Shown here piece by piece: positions 27,985 to 37,476 of a stretch of 64,000 nt of DNA (the first letter of the stretch is position 1; every line of letters starts with the position of its first letter). Origin of the DNA: Spirochaetia bacterium (GTDB taxonomy: Bacteria; Spirochaetota; Spirochaetia; Sphaerochaetales; Sphaerochaetaceae); assembly GCA_022482625.1 (NCBI GenBank), contig JAKVOU010000001.1, forward strand, positions 3,272,784-3,336,783, read 5' to 3'. The translations under genes and the position numbers were made by a program. Below the pieces are notes generated by a model. The model saw only the letters and a program-made list of their open reading frames with translations, was not told where the DNA came from and ran no database searches.

Positions 27985-29487
27985 ATGAAGAACTTGTTAC
28001 GTGGTGAGGATGTCGCGGCCATTGATGCAGATGCACAGAGGCTGTATGGCATCCCGGCTTTGGTCATGATGGAGCAGGCCGGACTCAAGGCCTGGCAGGC
28101 AATCAGACAGGATCTGGATGCAGAACAGCCGATAGTCGTCGCCTGTGGCGGGGGTAACAATGGTGGTGATGGACTTGTCATTGCAAGGGAAGCTGTCAAT
28201 GATGGTTTTGTGCATGTGACGGTAATCTTGGTCGGACATCGGTTAAGTGATTGCAATCGGATCCATCGGTCGATTATCAAGGCTTATGGGATACCTGCAT
28301 ATGAGGAAGAAAGCCGCTTGGAAACTGCAGCTACCCAAGCTTTGTCTGCAGCGTCCGTGATCATAGATGCTGTGACGGGGACAGGACTGAAGAAAGAAAT
28401 CGGAGGTCTTGCCTCGGAGCTTGTCAAGGCAATGAACGACAATCTGAAAGCAACTGTCTATGCCATTGACTGCCCCAGTGGGATGGGGGATGAGGTTTCT
28501 GCTTCATCCCTTCATGTGCATGCCCATTGTACGCTCTGCATGGGACCTCTGAAAAGCATGTTCTACCATCCTGCACTGCGGGCACATTGCGGAAAAATCA
28601 TAGAGATAAATCCATCTTTTCCTCCAGGACTTGTAGCAAAGTCAAAACTTTCCGGTTATCTTGCGGATGATGAAGTTGCCAGCTTGGATCCTTTGCCTTC
28701 CGATGCTTATAAAAAGGATAGGGGACATCTTGCCATATTCGGTGGTTGCAGCAGATACACAGGTGCACTGCGCCTTGCAGGCCGCAGTGCTTTTGCAAGC
28801 CGTGCCGGACTGGTGAGTGCTATCTGTGACAGGGATATTTATCCGATCATAGCAGGCGAAAGTCCAAGTGTCATTGTAAGGATGCTTGATGAAACTGATA
28901 CGGTAGAACCGTATACTGCTGTTCTTGCTGGTCCTGGCTGGGGTGGAGGAAGGGAAGAGTTGCTGACAAAGTTGCTCCGTTGCAGCAAACCGCTTGTCAT
29001 TGATGCTGATGGTATCAGGGCTTTCGCCAATCTATATGCTGAGGGCAAGGTTGCTTCACATCAAGGTACGGTCATCTTGACACCACATTTGGGGGAACTG
29101 CATTGTCTCTGCAAGGCAGTGATGCCCGACAGGGCTGCTGGATTGGGAAAAGAGGACTCTCCTGCTTCTTTTCTTGAGACACTTTCTGCCTTGTCTGAAA
29201 AAATCGATGCAATTATCGTGGCAAAAGGAGGGGTTACCTATGTGGCTGTTCCAGGCAAACTTCCTGTTGCAGTCAGCGGAGGCAATCCTAGTCTCGGCGT
29301 TGCAGGAAGCGGTGATGTGCTGGCTGGATGCATGGCAGGTCTGCTTGCAGGTGGTTTGTCTCCTTTCAAGAGTGCTTTGTCTGCAGTCCTGTGGCACCAG
29401 GAAGCGGGAAGATATGCATTTGCCAAAGAAGGGTATTATTCGAGTGAAGATCTGATACCATTCCTTGCAAAGGTAATAGCCACATGA
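27985..29487 (+). CDS. nnr: Bifunctional NAD(P)H-hydrate epimerase / ADP-dependent dehydratase
   Basis: Metabolite-repair enzyme of 500 residues that restores damaged NAD(P)H hydrates. The N-terminal YjeF_N epimerase domain (about 1-210) carries CGGGNNGGDG at residues 54-63 and the conserved IDAVTGTGL. The C-terminal YjeF_C/ribokinase-like dehydratase domain (about 230-500) shows AGPGWGGG, VIDADGIRAF, ILTPHLGELH and NPSLGVAGSGDVLAG, the nucleotide-binding loop. Both domains look complete. It is divergent from the thiamine operon, and the downstream membrane-protein gene overlaps its stop by 4 bases. Confidence 0.93.
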   Translation: MKNLLRGEDVAAIDADAQRLYGIPALVMMEQAGLKAWQAIRQDLDAEQPIVVACGGGNNGGDGLVIAREAVNDGFVHVTVILVGHRLSDCNRIHRSIIKAYGIPAYEEESRLETAATQALSAASVIIDAVTGTGLKKEIGGLASELVKAMNDNLKATVYAIDCPSGMGDEVSASSLHVHAHCTLCMGPLKSMFYHPALRAHCGKIIEINPSFPPGLVAKSKLSGYLADDEVASLDPLPSDAYKKDRGHLAIFGGCSRYTGALRLAGRSAFASRAGLVSAICDRDIYPIIAGESPSVIVRMLDETDTVEPYTAVLAGPGWGGGREELLTKLLRCSKPLVIDADGIRAFANLYAEGKVASHQGTVILTPHLGELHCLCKAVMPDRAAGLGKEDSPASFLETLSALSEKIDAIIVAKGGVTYVAVPGKLPVAVSGGNPSLGVAGSGDVLAGCMAGLLAGGLSPFKSALSAVLWHQEAGRYAFAKEGYYSSEDLIPFLAKVIAT

Positions 29488-29885
29488 TGCAACTTTGGCT
29501 ACTGACCATCTTTTATTTGGTTTACACTGGTTTGTTGTTGTCAACGCCATATCTGGGAGTGAGAATTCCTTCGTTGCTCAACCTGCGTGATTTTCTCTTT
29601 TCTCATGGCAAATTGATAAAAGTAGTTGCGATAACCGGCTATATCATAGGGACATGCAATTTGGTTTTTCCATTGGAACCGGGTCCCATAGTGCTTGGAG
29701 ACTTGTTTCCTGCATTGTTTACCTTTTGGTCTGCTATCTGGTATACATTCCGGATTCATAAAGGAGAAGAAGGTGGACAGTTTGGTATGGATGGAGAAGA
29801 GTGTAAGAAGTATTGGCGTCGAGCCATAACACTTCTTAGTGTCGCTTTTTTGCATTTTTTACTACCTTTCTGGGTATTGTTATAA
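29484..29885 (+). CDS. Small integral membrane protein, unknown function
   Basis: 133 residues with about four membrane segments (LWLLTIFYLVYTGLLLS, VVAITGYIIGTCNLVF, LGDLFPALFTFWSAIWYTF and ITLLSVAFLHFLLPFWVLL). The ATG overlaps the nnr stop codon, which indicates translational coupling. No family is recognised. Confidence 0.75.
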   Translation: MMQLWLLTIFYLVYTGLLLSTPYLGVRIPSLLNLRDFLFSHGKLIKVVAITGYIIGTCNLVFPLEPGPIVLGDLFPALFTFWSAIWYTFRIHKGEEGGQFGMDGEECKKYWRRAITLLSVAFLHFLLPFWVLL

Positions 29886-29902
29886 ACTAAGGAGTGTCTG
29901 TC

Positions 29903-31027
29903 TTGGAAACTGAAAAATGGGAAAGGGAAAGAATCACTACAAGTGGTATCTGCTTTGATGCCACAGGTAGGGTACTGATAGCAAAACGTGAGGATAAAGG
30001 TTCCATAGGTGGCAAGTGGGAATTTCCCGGAGGGAAAAACCGTGACCAGATCGGAGAAACCATAAGTGAGACTCTGCAAAGGGAATGGAAGGAAGAACTT
30101 GGAAAGGAAATTGAGGTTAAAGGCCTGCTTGCAACCCATGAATTCATCAACAAGGGAACGCTATACCATCTCAAGGCATACGAAGTAAAGCTGAAAGATG
30201 AAGGTCCGTTCACGTATGCGGTTCATACACAGTTCAAATGGGAAAGTCTGGATAAGCTTCGTTTCTATGATTTTGCACCGAGTGACAGGGCAATCATCGA
30301 AAAATTAGGGGGAAAGCCTTGTTTGCCGCTTATAGCCGATATGGGAAGAAGGCTGGAATCTTCTGATGGCCATACGGTCATTTGCCTGACAGGTGGAGGA
30401 GGAAAGACTTCCAGTATGGTAGCCTTGGGGGCATATTACAGAAGCCTTGGGAAAAAAGTGCTTATCGGGACAACTACCAAAGTCCAGTCTCCCCGCTGGT
30501 ATGATTTCAAGGCGGATACGGTAATCTTGGATGAGGGAGAATTCTTTTCCCATGAACCGGAAGCAGGCAAGACAGTATTCTTTGCACAGGGAGAACTGAT
30601 GGATCCTAAAAAAGTCCATGCCCCACGGGAAGAGATCTTTGACCTGATGACAAAGAACTATGATGTTGCCATTCTTGAAGCTGACGGAGCAAGGATGCTT
30701 CCTCTCAAACTTCATACGTCACGGGATCCTGTAATTCCAAAAAGTACGACGGCCGTCGTTGCCTTGTTGGGAATGAGTAGCTTTGGGCAGGTAGCGGCTG
30801 ATGTCTGTATGGATGAAATACAATTATGCAGGGTCGATGGCCCGTATCTCCAGGCTCTGCTGGAGGACGAGGAGGGGGTTTGCAAAGGAATGCGACCTGA
30901 TACGAAAAACCTTGTACTTTTCAATCAATGTGATCTTCTTGATGCACGGCAACTGGCGTCCATCAAGGCTTTGCAGTTTTCCTGCCCTGCTTTGTTTGGT
31001 TCTGTCAGGCATGATTGCCTGTGCTGA
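29903..31027 (+). CDS. Fusion of NUDIX hydrolase and YqeC-like selenium-dependent hydroxylase accessory domain
   Basis: A 374-residue fusion. The TTG at 29903 is chosen because AAGGAG lies 8 bases upstream; the GTG at 29894 lies on top of that site. Residues 1-135 are a MutT-type NUDIX domain with the box GGKNRDQIGETISETLQREW...EELG. Residues from about 155 to the end match YqeC, a P-loop protein found with selenium-dependent molybdenum hydroxylases: Walker A GGGGKTS (about 164-170), IGTTTKV, AILEADGARMLPLK, and a C-terminal LVLFNQCDLLD that looks like a nucleotide-specificity motif. No gap or stop separates the halves. Substrates are unknown; a cytidylyl- or molybdopterin-nucleotide clean-up role is only a guess. 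Confidence 0.82.
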   Translation: METEKWERERITTSGICFDATGRVLIAKREDKGSIGGKWEFPGGKNRDQIGETISETLQREWKEELGKEIEVKGLLATHEFINKGTLYHLKAYEVKLKDEGPFTYAVHTQFKWESLDKLRFYDFAPSDRAIIEKLGGKPCLPLIADMGRRLESSDGHTVICLTGGGGKTSSMVALGAYYRSLGKKVLIGTTTKVQSPRWYDFKADTVILDEGEFFSHEPEAGKTVFFAQGELMDPKKVHAPREEIFDLMTKNYDVAILEADGARMLPLKLHTSRDPVIPKSTTAVVALLGMSSFGQVAADVCMDEIQLCRVDGPYLQALLEDEEGVCKGMRPDTKNLVLFNQCDLLDARQLASIKALQFSCPALFGSVRHDCLC

Positions 31028-31045
31028 ACATGAATAGGAGGAATT

Positions 31046-32242
31046 GTGGACAATCTATATGATTATCTGTACTGGCGTGGGGATCTGAGCTTTGATACTG
31101 TGGCTCCCAATGAGATAGACATGGTCATCTTTGCCGTGCTTTCCTATGTCGATTATTCCAGTGTGCTTCCTTTGGGCAAAGTAACAGAAGGCTATATGTT
31201 ACCCGTACTTGTAGAGAAGATGGATAGTGCCGGTGCATTGAAGCCAAAGAAAGGTACTCCCGATTTTGAGGTAGAATGCTTGTCGCTGCTGCCGTTGCTT
31301 GCCAGTAAACCTCGTTTCAGCAAGACCCGGGTGTTTGCCTATTCATGCCATCTTGATAAGGACAATGCCCTTCAGTTCGCTGCCGTTTCCTTCCTGCTGG
31401 AAACGGGGAGCCTTGTGGTTTCCTATCGTGGTACCGATGCATCCCTCATAGGTTGGAAAGAAGATTTTCTGATGAGTTTCAAGGTTGCCGTCGGTTGTCA
31501 GGAGCTGGGCTTTGCTTATCTGAAGGAAGTTGCGTCAAAGACTTCTGGACAGGTATATACGGTAGGGCATTCAAAAGGTGGCAATGTTGCCTCCTATGCT
31601 GCAATGAAAGCTGATGCGGGTCTCCAAAAAAGGATCAAGGGCATCTATAGCTTTGATGGTCCTGGTTTCAATGAACAGACACTTTCCACATTGCGCTGTT
31701 CCCAAGTATGTGACAGAATTACCACTCTCGTACCACAGGGTTCTGTGGTAGGCATCCTGATGCAACATGAGGAACCGATACAGGTTGTGTATTCGGCAAA
31801 GAAATCCGGTATCATGCAGCATTTTCCATTTTCCTGGGAAGTTGAAGTCAACCATTTCAAGAGAATGGAGGAGCGGGACCGCTCTTCTTTGGTCTTTGAT
31901 ACCGGAATGAGAAAATGGCTTGAAGGCCTGAGTAAGAATGAGATGCAACTTTTTGTTGATTCGGTATTTGCCTGCGTCGATGAGGCAGGAGCCAATCGTT
32001 TCAGGGATGTCGTGACCAAACCGGGCAAAACACTTTCAAGTATGCTGAAGGTCTATTCTCTTACTGATCCTGAATCCAGGAAACAATTAGAGAAGGTGCT
32101 TCGGTCTTTCTTTGCTTCGATGGCTTCTGCTTCTTCTGACCAATATCAGACAAAACGCGAGGCCTTGCTGGACACCTTGCGCAAGAGCCGGAAGGTGAGG
32201 TCTGGTATTTCATTCGTAGAGAATAAGATAGGTAAAATATAA
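31046..32242 (+). CDS. Mbeg1-like alpha/beta hydrolase (DUF2974)
   Basis: 398-residue cytoplasmic protein with a GTG start after AGGAGG. The N-terminus NLYDYLYWRGDLSFDTVAPN is a hallmark of the DUF2974/Mbeg1-like lipase-fold family. The nucleophile elbow is GHSKGG with Ser176, and SYRGTD before it fits the oxyanion strand. The C-terminal third is helical. The family is found in many Firmicutes and spirochaetes with no settled substrate. It ends before a strong terminator and follows the NUDIX-YqeC gene by 18 bp. Confidence 0.88.
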   Translation: MDNLYDYLYWRGDLSFDTVAPNEIDMVIFAVLSYVDYSSVLPLGKVTEGYMLPVLVEKMDSAGALKPKKGTPDFEVECLSLLPLLASKPRFSKTRVFAYSCHLDKDNALQFAAVSFLLETGSLVVSYRGTDASLIGWKEDFLMSFKVAVGCQELGFAYLKEVASKTSGQVYTVGHSKGGNVASYAAMKADAGLQKRIKGIYSFDGPGFNEQTLSTLRCSQVCDRITTLVPQGSVVGILMQHEEPIQVVYSAKKSGIMQHFPFSWEVEVNHFKRMEERDRSSLVFDTGMRKWLEGLSKNEMQLFVDSVFACVDEAGANRFRDVVTKPGKTLSSMLKVYSLTDPESRKQLEKVLRSFFASMASASSDQYQTKREALLDTLRKSRKVRSGISFVENKIGKI

Positions 32243-32321
32243 CGCTTGAATAGATATTGAAAGAGGAAAAGTTTGACTTTTTTCTGTTAGCTATGTAAAG
32301 ATAAAGATTTTGTTGATAGGA

Positions 32322-32376
32322 AACAAATCGGACCGAAGCTCTGTCAAGATACCTTTGGCCCGATTTGTTTTTTCCT
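32322..32376 (+). terminator. Rho-independent terminator between convergent genes
   Basis: AACAAATCGG pairs with CCGATTTGTT around an inner arm (ACCGAAG with CTTTGG), followed by TTTTTT on the plus strand. It ends the hydrolase transcript and may also serve glgC from the other side (TTTCC there). Confidence 0.8.
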
Positions 32377-32390
32377 ATAAAGGATATATA

Positions 32391-33683
32391 TTACAGTACT
32401 GTGTTGTCAGGAATAATTGCATTCTTTGTGATGACGATGATGCCGTCACGTATGGAATACATTTCCTTGTCGCAATTATCTCTTGGGAAATCATCAATTC
32501 CGATGCGGCAACCATTTCCGATTCTGGCGTTCTGGTCAATGATTGCTTTTCTGATCAACGTTCCCTTTCCTATGCCAAGGTTGGGGATATGTTTCCTTGC
32601 ATTTTCTTTTTTGTCATCTGGCGTTTCATACTTGGAAGCGCCCATGCAGTATACTCCATCCAAGGAAGCTCCGCTTTCAATGATTGTCCGTACGCCTATG
32701 ATTGAATTGACGATATAGGCATTGGTTATGATCGAACCTTCGCTGGTGAGGGAAGAACTGATATTGCAGAAGTTGAGCTTCGTAGCAGGCAGATGTCGCC
32801 TGTGTGTATATATCGGGTGATCCTCATCATAGAAGTTGAATTCCGGTTGCATTGAAGCCAGGTTGAGATTGGTTTCATAGAACGCTTTGATCGTTCCGAT
32901 GTCCTCCCAGAACTGATCAAAGAGATAAGCGCATACTTTCCTTTCCTTGATTGCCTGAGGGATGATTTCCCTTCCGAAATCGGTCAGGTCATTGTCCAGG
33001 ACCTGGTCCATGGTCTGTGCATTGAATATGTAGATTCCCATGGAAGCCAGGTATTCATTGGAAGCATCGACATGTTTATGAAGACTGTCCATCATAAGCT
33101 TGTCCGGTACTTTGTACTGGCTTATGTCCAGTTCATCTGAAGGTTTCTCAAGAAAGTTCTTTATTACACCTTCCTCATCAGCCCCGATGATGCCTAGTCC
33201 GGTTGCCTGCTTGCGGGAAATCGGCTTTGCTGCGATCGTAATCTCAGCACCGCTTGCAATATGATGGTCAAGGGCTTCCTTGAAGTCCATCCGATACAAC
33301 TGGTCACCGGAGAGGATGATGTAGTATTCAACCTGTTGATCCTTGAAGTGCACAAGATTCTTCCTTACTGCATCGGCGGTACCCTGATACCAAGAATTGT
33401 TTGTTATCGTCTGTTCGGCTGCAAGGATTTCGACGAATCCGTCAGTAAAGGGCCCGAATTTGTAAGTGTTGGTGATGTGGTTGTGCAAAGAAGCTGAGTT
33501 GAACTGAGTCAACAAATATATCTGCATGACTTCACTGTTTATGCAGTTTGAAATAGGAATGTCTACCAAGCGGTATTTTCCCGCAAAGGGAACCGCCGGT
33601 TTCGCTCTGTCTTTGGTCAGTGGATACAGCCGAGTTCCTTTTCCGCCACCAAGGATGATTGCCATTGCCTTGTGTTTTTTCAT
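32391..33683 (-). CDS. glgC: Glucose-1-phosphate adenylyltransferase
   Basis: Makes ADP-glucose for glycogen synthesis, 430 residues. The ATG at 33683 follows GGGAG and overlaps the glgA stop (ATGA); the frame open to 33737 is not used. The nucleotide-binding start is AIILGGGKGTRLYPLTKDRAKPAVPF, then ISNCINSEVMQIYLLTQFNS, LSGDQLYRMD (metal site) and the glucose-1-phosphate site NFLEKP. The C-terminal left-handed beta-helix covers the last 130 residues. A terminator lies just beyond its end. Confidence 0.95.
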   Translation of the reverse strand: MKKHKAMAIILGGGKGTRLYPLTKDRAKPAVPFAGKYRLVDIPISNCINSEVMQIYLLTQFNSASLHNHITNTYKFGPFTDGFVEILAAEQTITNNSWYQGTADAVRKNLVHFKDQQVEYYIILSGDQLYRMDFKEALDHHIASGAEITIAAKPISRKQATGLGIIGADEEGVIKNFLEKPSDELDISQYKVPDKLMMDSLHKHVDASNEYLASMGIYIFNAQTMDQVLDNDLTDFGREIIPQAIKERKVCAYLFDQFWEDIGTIKAFYETNLNLASMQPEFNFYDEDHPIYTHRRHLPATKLNFCNISSSLTSEGSIITNAYIVNSIIGVRTIIESGASLDGVYCMGASKYETPDDKKENARKHIPNLGIGKGTLIRKAIIDQNARIGNGCRIGIDDFPRDNCDKEMYSIRDGIIVITKNAIIPDNTVL

Positions 33684-35132
33684 TTTGTTTCTCCCATAGT
33701 ATAGATCATATGATATTCTTTTGCAGAACGATCCCATGTGAAATCAGTCTGCATACCTCTGGTCCTCATAGTTTCTATGCAATCACTATCCTCCTCATAT
33801 ACCCTTAGGGCTATTTTGACGGCTTCTTCAATGCCATGTCCGCTCATTTCAGTAAAGAGGAAGCCTGTTGCATGCGTTCTGTCCTGTGTAAAATCAACAA
33901 TAGTATCGGCCAATCCACCTGTCCTGCGCGCTATGGGTAACGTCCCATACCGCAGAGAATAAAGCTGGTTGAGCCCGCAGGGTTCATACCTGCTTGGCAT
34001 AAGGAAGAAGTCGCTGCCGCCTTCAATCCTATGTGCAGCTTCATTGGAGAAAAGTATCTGTACAGGAAACATTGCCGTTCCTTTCTCCGATTGCGTGTAA
34101 TTTGTTCTGGATATACTCATCTCCAGTACCGATGATCAGGAACTGAACCCTCAGTTCCTGGGCCATACGTTCAAGGGCACAAGGTTCTCCCTCAAGCAAT
34201 TCGACGAACCCTTTTTGTTCTGCCAATCTGCTGATCATGCTGATCAGCGGCACATCTGCATTAGTTTCCAGTTTGAATTCTTTCTGGATTTCTGCCTTGA
34301 GCAAGCTTTTGCCATGCAAATCTTCACTGGAAAAATGTTGGGTAAAGAACCTGTCAGTCATACTGTTCCATTCGTTATAGTCAATGCCGTTCAATATCCC
34401 GGTAAGCACACCTGACCTTTCTCTTAGTATGCCATCCAGCTTACAGCCATATTCAGGCTCCTGGATCTGTTTTGCATATGTCGGACTGACAGTGGTAATC
34501 CTGTCTGCATAGACAAGACCAGCCTTGAGCATGTTGATTCGCTTGCCTGGACCAGTTCCCATAAAAATGCCAGCTTCAGGGATGAAGTCAGCAGAAAAAG
34601 CATCCAGTCTGGCAAAATCACCCTGGTAGGCAAGATTGTGGATAGTCAGTATGCTTTTTGTCTTTGCAAAGAAAGTATTTTCTGATGTCCTGAGCAGGAA
34701 TGGTACAATACCTGCTGTCCAATCATGACAATGGATGACATCAGGCTTCCAATCCAGTTCCAGACAGAGGGGAAGTACCGCCTTGTCCATCAACATGAAC
34801 CTGACGAAATTGTCCGGATAGGGGGCGAACGAGGTATCTCCGTAGATACCTTTCCTTTCTGTGAACAAGGGGTGACAGAGTGCAAGGTAACTGATACCGT
34901 CTATTACCTGTTTCCTGACCGTGACCTGTTCAATTTTGTTCCTGAGGGAAATGGAAAGGGTTGCAAGGGGTTTGGAAAACCCCGTAAGATCAACATTACC
35001 ATATGCCGGCATCACAATGGCGACTTCATCGCCCTGTCGTACCAAAGCTGCAGATAAAGAGCCGACTACATCTGCCAATCCTCCTGATTTTGAAAAGGGG
35101 ACCGCTTCACTAGTTACCATGAGGATTTTCAT
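33680..35132 (-). pseudogene. glgA: Glycogen synthase, frameshifted
   Basis: ADP-glucose-dependent GT5 glycogen synthase. The first frame starts at 35132 (MKILMVTSEAVPFSKSGGLAD, with the KxGGL ADP-glucose site) and runs to LIIGTGDEYIQNKLHAIGER. It breaks at about 34064-34070 and continues in the next frame with VQILFSNEAAHRIEGGSDFF, PSRYEPCGLNQLYSLRYGT (catalytic E-x7-E region) and RRTGGLADTI. Removing one base in the GTTTCCTG stretch gives one intact protein of about 483 residues. The rest is well conserved, so an assembly error or very recent mutation is likely. It is coupled to glgC by a 4-base overlap. Confidence 0.88.
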
Positions 35133-35195
35133 ACTTTAATTACAGCATCATAGGGTACGCGCGTCAAGGAAAACCGCATTATTTTCCTTCGATTA

Positions 35196-35244
35196 GACAA
35201 AAGAATGACACGTTTGGGCAACGATGTCCCTTCCGTGTCATTCT
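35196..35244 (-). terminator. Terminator of trxB
   Basis: AGAATGACACG (35202-35212) and CGTGTCATTCT (35234-35244) form a perfect 11-bp stem with a 21-nt loop. On the minus strand it is followed by TTTTGTC. It lies between the trxB stop and the glgA start. Confidence 0.7.
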
Positions 35245-35274
35245 CCGATGCACATTTTGTCAGATTATAGCATG

Positions 35275-36213
35275 TCAATGCGATGCGTAGGCATTACCTT
35301 CAATTTCATCAATGTATTCACTGGCAATATGAGCGGCAACAGCTCCGTCCGCGGCTGCAGTAACAACCTGTCTGAAAGGAGTATTTCTGACATCCCCGAT
35401 AGCAAAGAGTCCGGGCATTTTCGTTTCCATCCTGTCATTCGTCATTACGTAACCTGTTTTGTCCAGCAGTTCCTTGTCAAGCATCTCAGTTTGGGGGAGC
35501 ATGCCTGCAAAGATGAAGACTGCACTCGTCGGTTTTGTTACATGTTGACCGTCTACGGTAGATTCCAGTTCAATGGCAGTTACCTTTGTCCCATCACCTT
35601 TGATGCTGACAGGCTTGAAGTTCATCATTGTCTTGATTTTTGAAGCAGAGATTTGTCTGACCAAGTTGTCCTGGGCTCTGAAACGGTCGCGCCTATGTAC
35701 GAGCGTGACGTCATCACTCAATTTGGAAAGATAGAGGGCATCAGTCAGGGCTGTGTCTCCTCCTCCAATCACATAGATGGTCTTATTCCTGAAGAAAGGG
35801 CCGTCACATGTGCCGCAATAGGATACACCCTTGCCGCTGTAGGTTGCTTCTCCGTCAATGTCGAGCACCCTATGTTTTGCTCCTGTTGCAATGATTACAG
35901 TCTTTGCCTGTACGGTTTCTGATTTCAGGTTGACTTCGAAATACTTGTCATCTTTCTTGATGGAAACCAGTTCATCATAAAGCAATTTTGCCCCGAAATT
36001 CTCGGCTTGTCTCTGCATCTTGTCTGCCAGTTCAAAACCTGTGATGGCTTCGTCGAAACCTGGATAATTCTCTATGCGGTCAATGAGCATTGTCTGCCCA
36101 CCGGCAGCAAGTTTCTCTATGATCAGTACATCCCTGCCTGCTCTTGCACCATATTGAGCTGCAGCCAATCCCCCCGGTCCACCACCGATGATTGCTATAT
36201 CAGTCTGTTTCAT
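35275..36213 (-). CDS. trxB: Thioredoxin-disulfide reductase
   Basis: FAD/NADPH flavoenzyme of 312 residues that reduces thioredoxin. FAD binding is seen in IAIIGGGPGGLAAAQYGARAG, the redox-active disulfide is C133-G-T-C136 followed by D, the NADPH site is VIGGGDTALTDALYLS with HRRDRFRA, and the C-terminal FAD motif is GLFAIGDVRNTPFRQVVTAA. The length and all motifs fit TrxB. It appears monocistronic, with its own terminator. Confidence 0.95.
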   Translation of the reverse strand: MKQTDIAIIGGGPGGLAAAQYGARAGRDVLIIEKLAAGGQTMLIDRIENYPGFDEAITGFELADKMQRQAENFGAKLLYDELVSIKKDDKYFEVNLKSETVQAKTVIIATGAKHRVLDIDGEATYSGKGVSYCGTCDGPFFRNKTIYVIGGGDTALTDALYLSKLSDDVTLVHRRDRFRAQDNLVRQISASKIKTMMNFKPVSIKGDGTKVTAIELESTVDGQHVTKPTSAVFIFAGMLPQTEMLDKELLDKTGYVMTNDRMETKMPGLFAIGDVRNTPFRQVVTAAADGAVAAHIASEYIDEIEGNAYASH

Positions 36214-36290
36214 TGCGTTTTCCTTTGACCCTATTCATTGTTCTTAGCTATAGGGTAGCATCGAAAATGCAAAAAGAAAAGCGACAATGT

Positions 36291-36328
36291 CACAAAAAGA
36301 GGATGACCGAACTGACGGTACATCCTCT
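36291..36328 (-). terminator. Terminator of the tsaE-tsaB operon
   Basis: An 8-bp outer stem (AGAGGATG paired with CATCCTCT) and a 4-bp inner stem (ACCG/CGGT) are followed on the minus strand by TTTTTGTG. It lies 30 bp beyond the tsaB stop. Confidence 0.75.
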
Positions 36329-36358
36329 CATATGGTTATGAAAATGTTTGGTTATGGT

Positions 36359-37057
36359 TTAGCCTTCAGCTCTCAATTGCTGCAGTTTCTTTTCCAGAGC
36401 TATTTCAGCATCACTCTTCCTGACATAGACGGGACCTGTTCCCGTTTCATCTGCGCCTTTTTCCTTGAATTGTCTTTCTGCCAGATGTGCGAGCTGGACG
36501 CCGATATCCTTTGGCGTATCATCAAGTGACAAGCGATTTGCTTCGACGCCAGCACCGATAAGTTTCTGCTGGAAAATCTGGGAATCTGGACCTGTGATGA
36601 GTACAGGTTCCTTGTCTCCTAGCAGTTGGACTACTTCACTCTCATGACAATCCATGTCCCTTGTCAATCTCTTGTCTCCGCGATAAAGGGCTATATAAAA
36701 TCGCTTTTTCCTGGCATCGATTGCGGTTACTGTAATACCGGAAAAGAATGTCGTAAAGGAAGCAAGCAGATCCATTGTCGAAACAGAAACCAATGGTATT
36801 GAAGTTGCACTGCTGATGCCTTTCATTGCACTCATGGCTATACGTAGGCCAGTGAATGAACCAGGTCCGGCTGTGCATGCAAGCAAGTCAAGGTCTTTGA
36901 GCTTTAATTCCTGTTCCTTAAGCAAGTCCAGGATTGAGGGGAGCAGGTTTTCACTATGGTGCATGCCATCATCCCTGCATAGGCTTGATGTTCCCTTTTC
37001 AGTAACCAGAGCCAGATGCATTAGCTGGGTGCTGGTATCAGCTGCCAATATTCTCAT
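36359..37057 (-). CDS. tsaB: tRNA threonylcarbamoyladenosine biosynthesis protein TsaB
   Basis: Actin-like-fold partner of TsaD in the t6A37 tRNA modification complex, 232 residues. The family pattern is seen in MRILAADTSTQLMHLALV, the HHSENLLPSI segment and CTAGPGSFTGLRIAMSAMKG. It lacks the metal-binding histidines of TsaD, as expected. It overlaps tsaE by 4 bases, and the two proteins act in the same complex. Confidence 0.93.
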   Translation of the reverse strand: MRILAADTSTQLMHLALVTEKGTSSLCRDDGMHHSENLLPSILDLLKEQELKLKDLDLLACTAGPGSFTGLRIAMSAMKGISSATSIPLVSVSTMDLLASFTTFFSGITVTAIDARKKRFYIALYRGDKRLTRDMDCHESEVVQLLGDKEPVLITGPDSQIFQQKLIGAGVEANRLSLDDTPKDIGVQLAHLAERQFKEKGADETGTGPVYVRKSDAEIALEKKLQQLRAEG

Positions 37058-37476
37058 AGTTCCAAACCTCTTATTTCAATCTTCCTTGATTGGTCCGACT
37101 GTATTTCCAATGTAACGAAAACAGTATTCTCAGGGAGTAGGTCATCAATCTTTTCGGACCATTCAACCAAGGTAACGCCCTTGCTGTAGAGCATTTCCTC
37201 TCCTCCGATCATTTCAAATTCATCATCTCCTGAGAGACGATAAAGGTCCATGTGATAGAGGGGCAATCGTCCTTCATATTCCTGGACCAACGTAAATGTC
37301 GGGCTTACGATAGCTTCGCTGATGCCAAGGCTACGGGCAATTCCTTTTGCAATGACCGTTTTGCCGGCTCCAAGGCTTCCTCTTAGGGAAATCACCAGAC
37401 CCTGCGTACACTTGTCTCCGATTTTTTCACCAAGCTTTTCAGTCTCATTTGCACTGTTGCTGATGAACACACTCAT
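37054..37476 (-). CDS. tsaE: tRNA threonylcarbamoyladenosine biosynthesis ATPase TsaE
   Basis: Small P-loop ATPase of the t6A pathway, 140 residues, with an AAGGAG site. Walker A is RGSLGAGKTVIAKGIARSLG, followed by the family signatures VSPTFTLVQEY and LYHMDLYRL and the C-terminal LVEWSEKI. Its start lies inside the 3' end of the TPR gene (32-bp overlap), and it is coupled to tsaB downstream. Confidence 0.95.
   Translation of the reverse strand: MSVFISNSANETEKLGEKIGDKCTQGLVISLRGSLGAGKTVIAKGIARSLGISEAIVSPTFTLVQEYEGRLPLYHMDLYRLSGDDEFEMIGGEEMLYSKGVTLVEWSEKIDDLLPENTVFVTLEIQSDQSRKIEIRGLEL

Noticed and set aside
35202..35244. AGAATGACACG inverted repeat as an operator
   Set aside because: Its place after trxB and the TTTTG run on the minus strand fit a terminator better.
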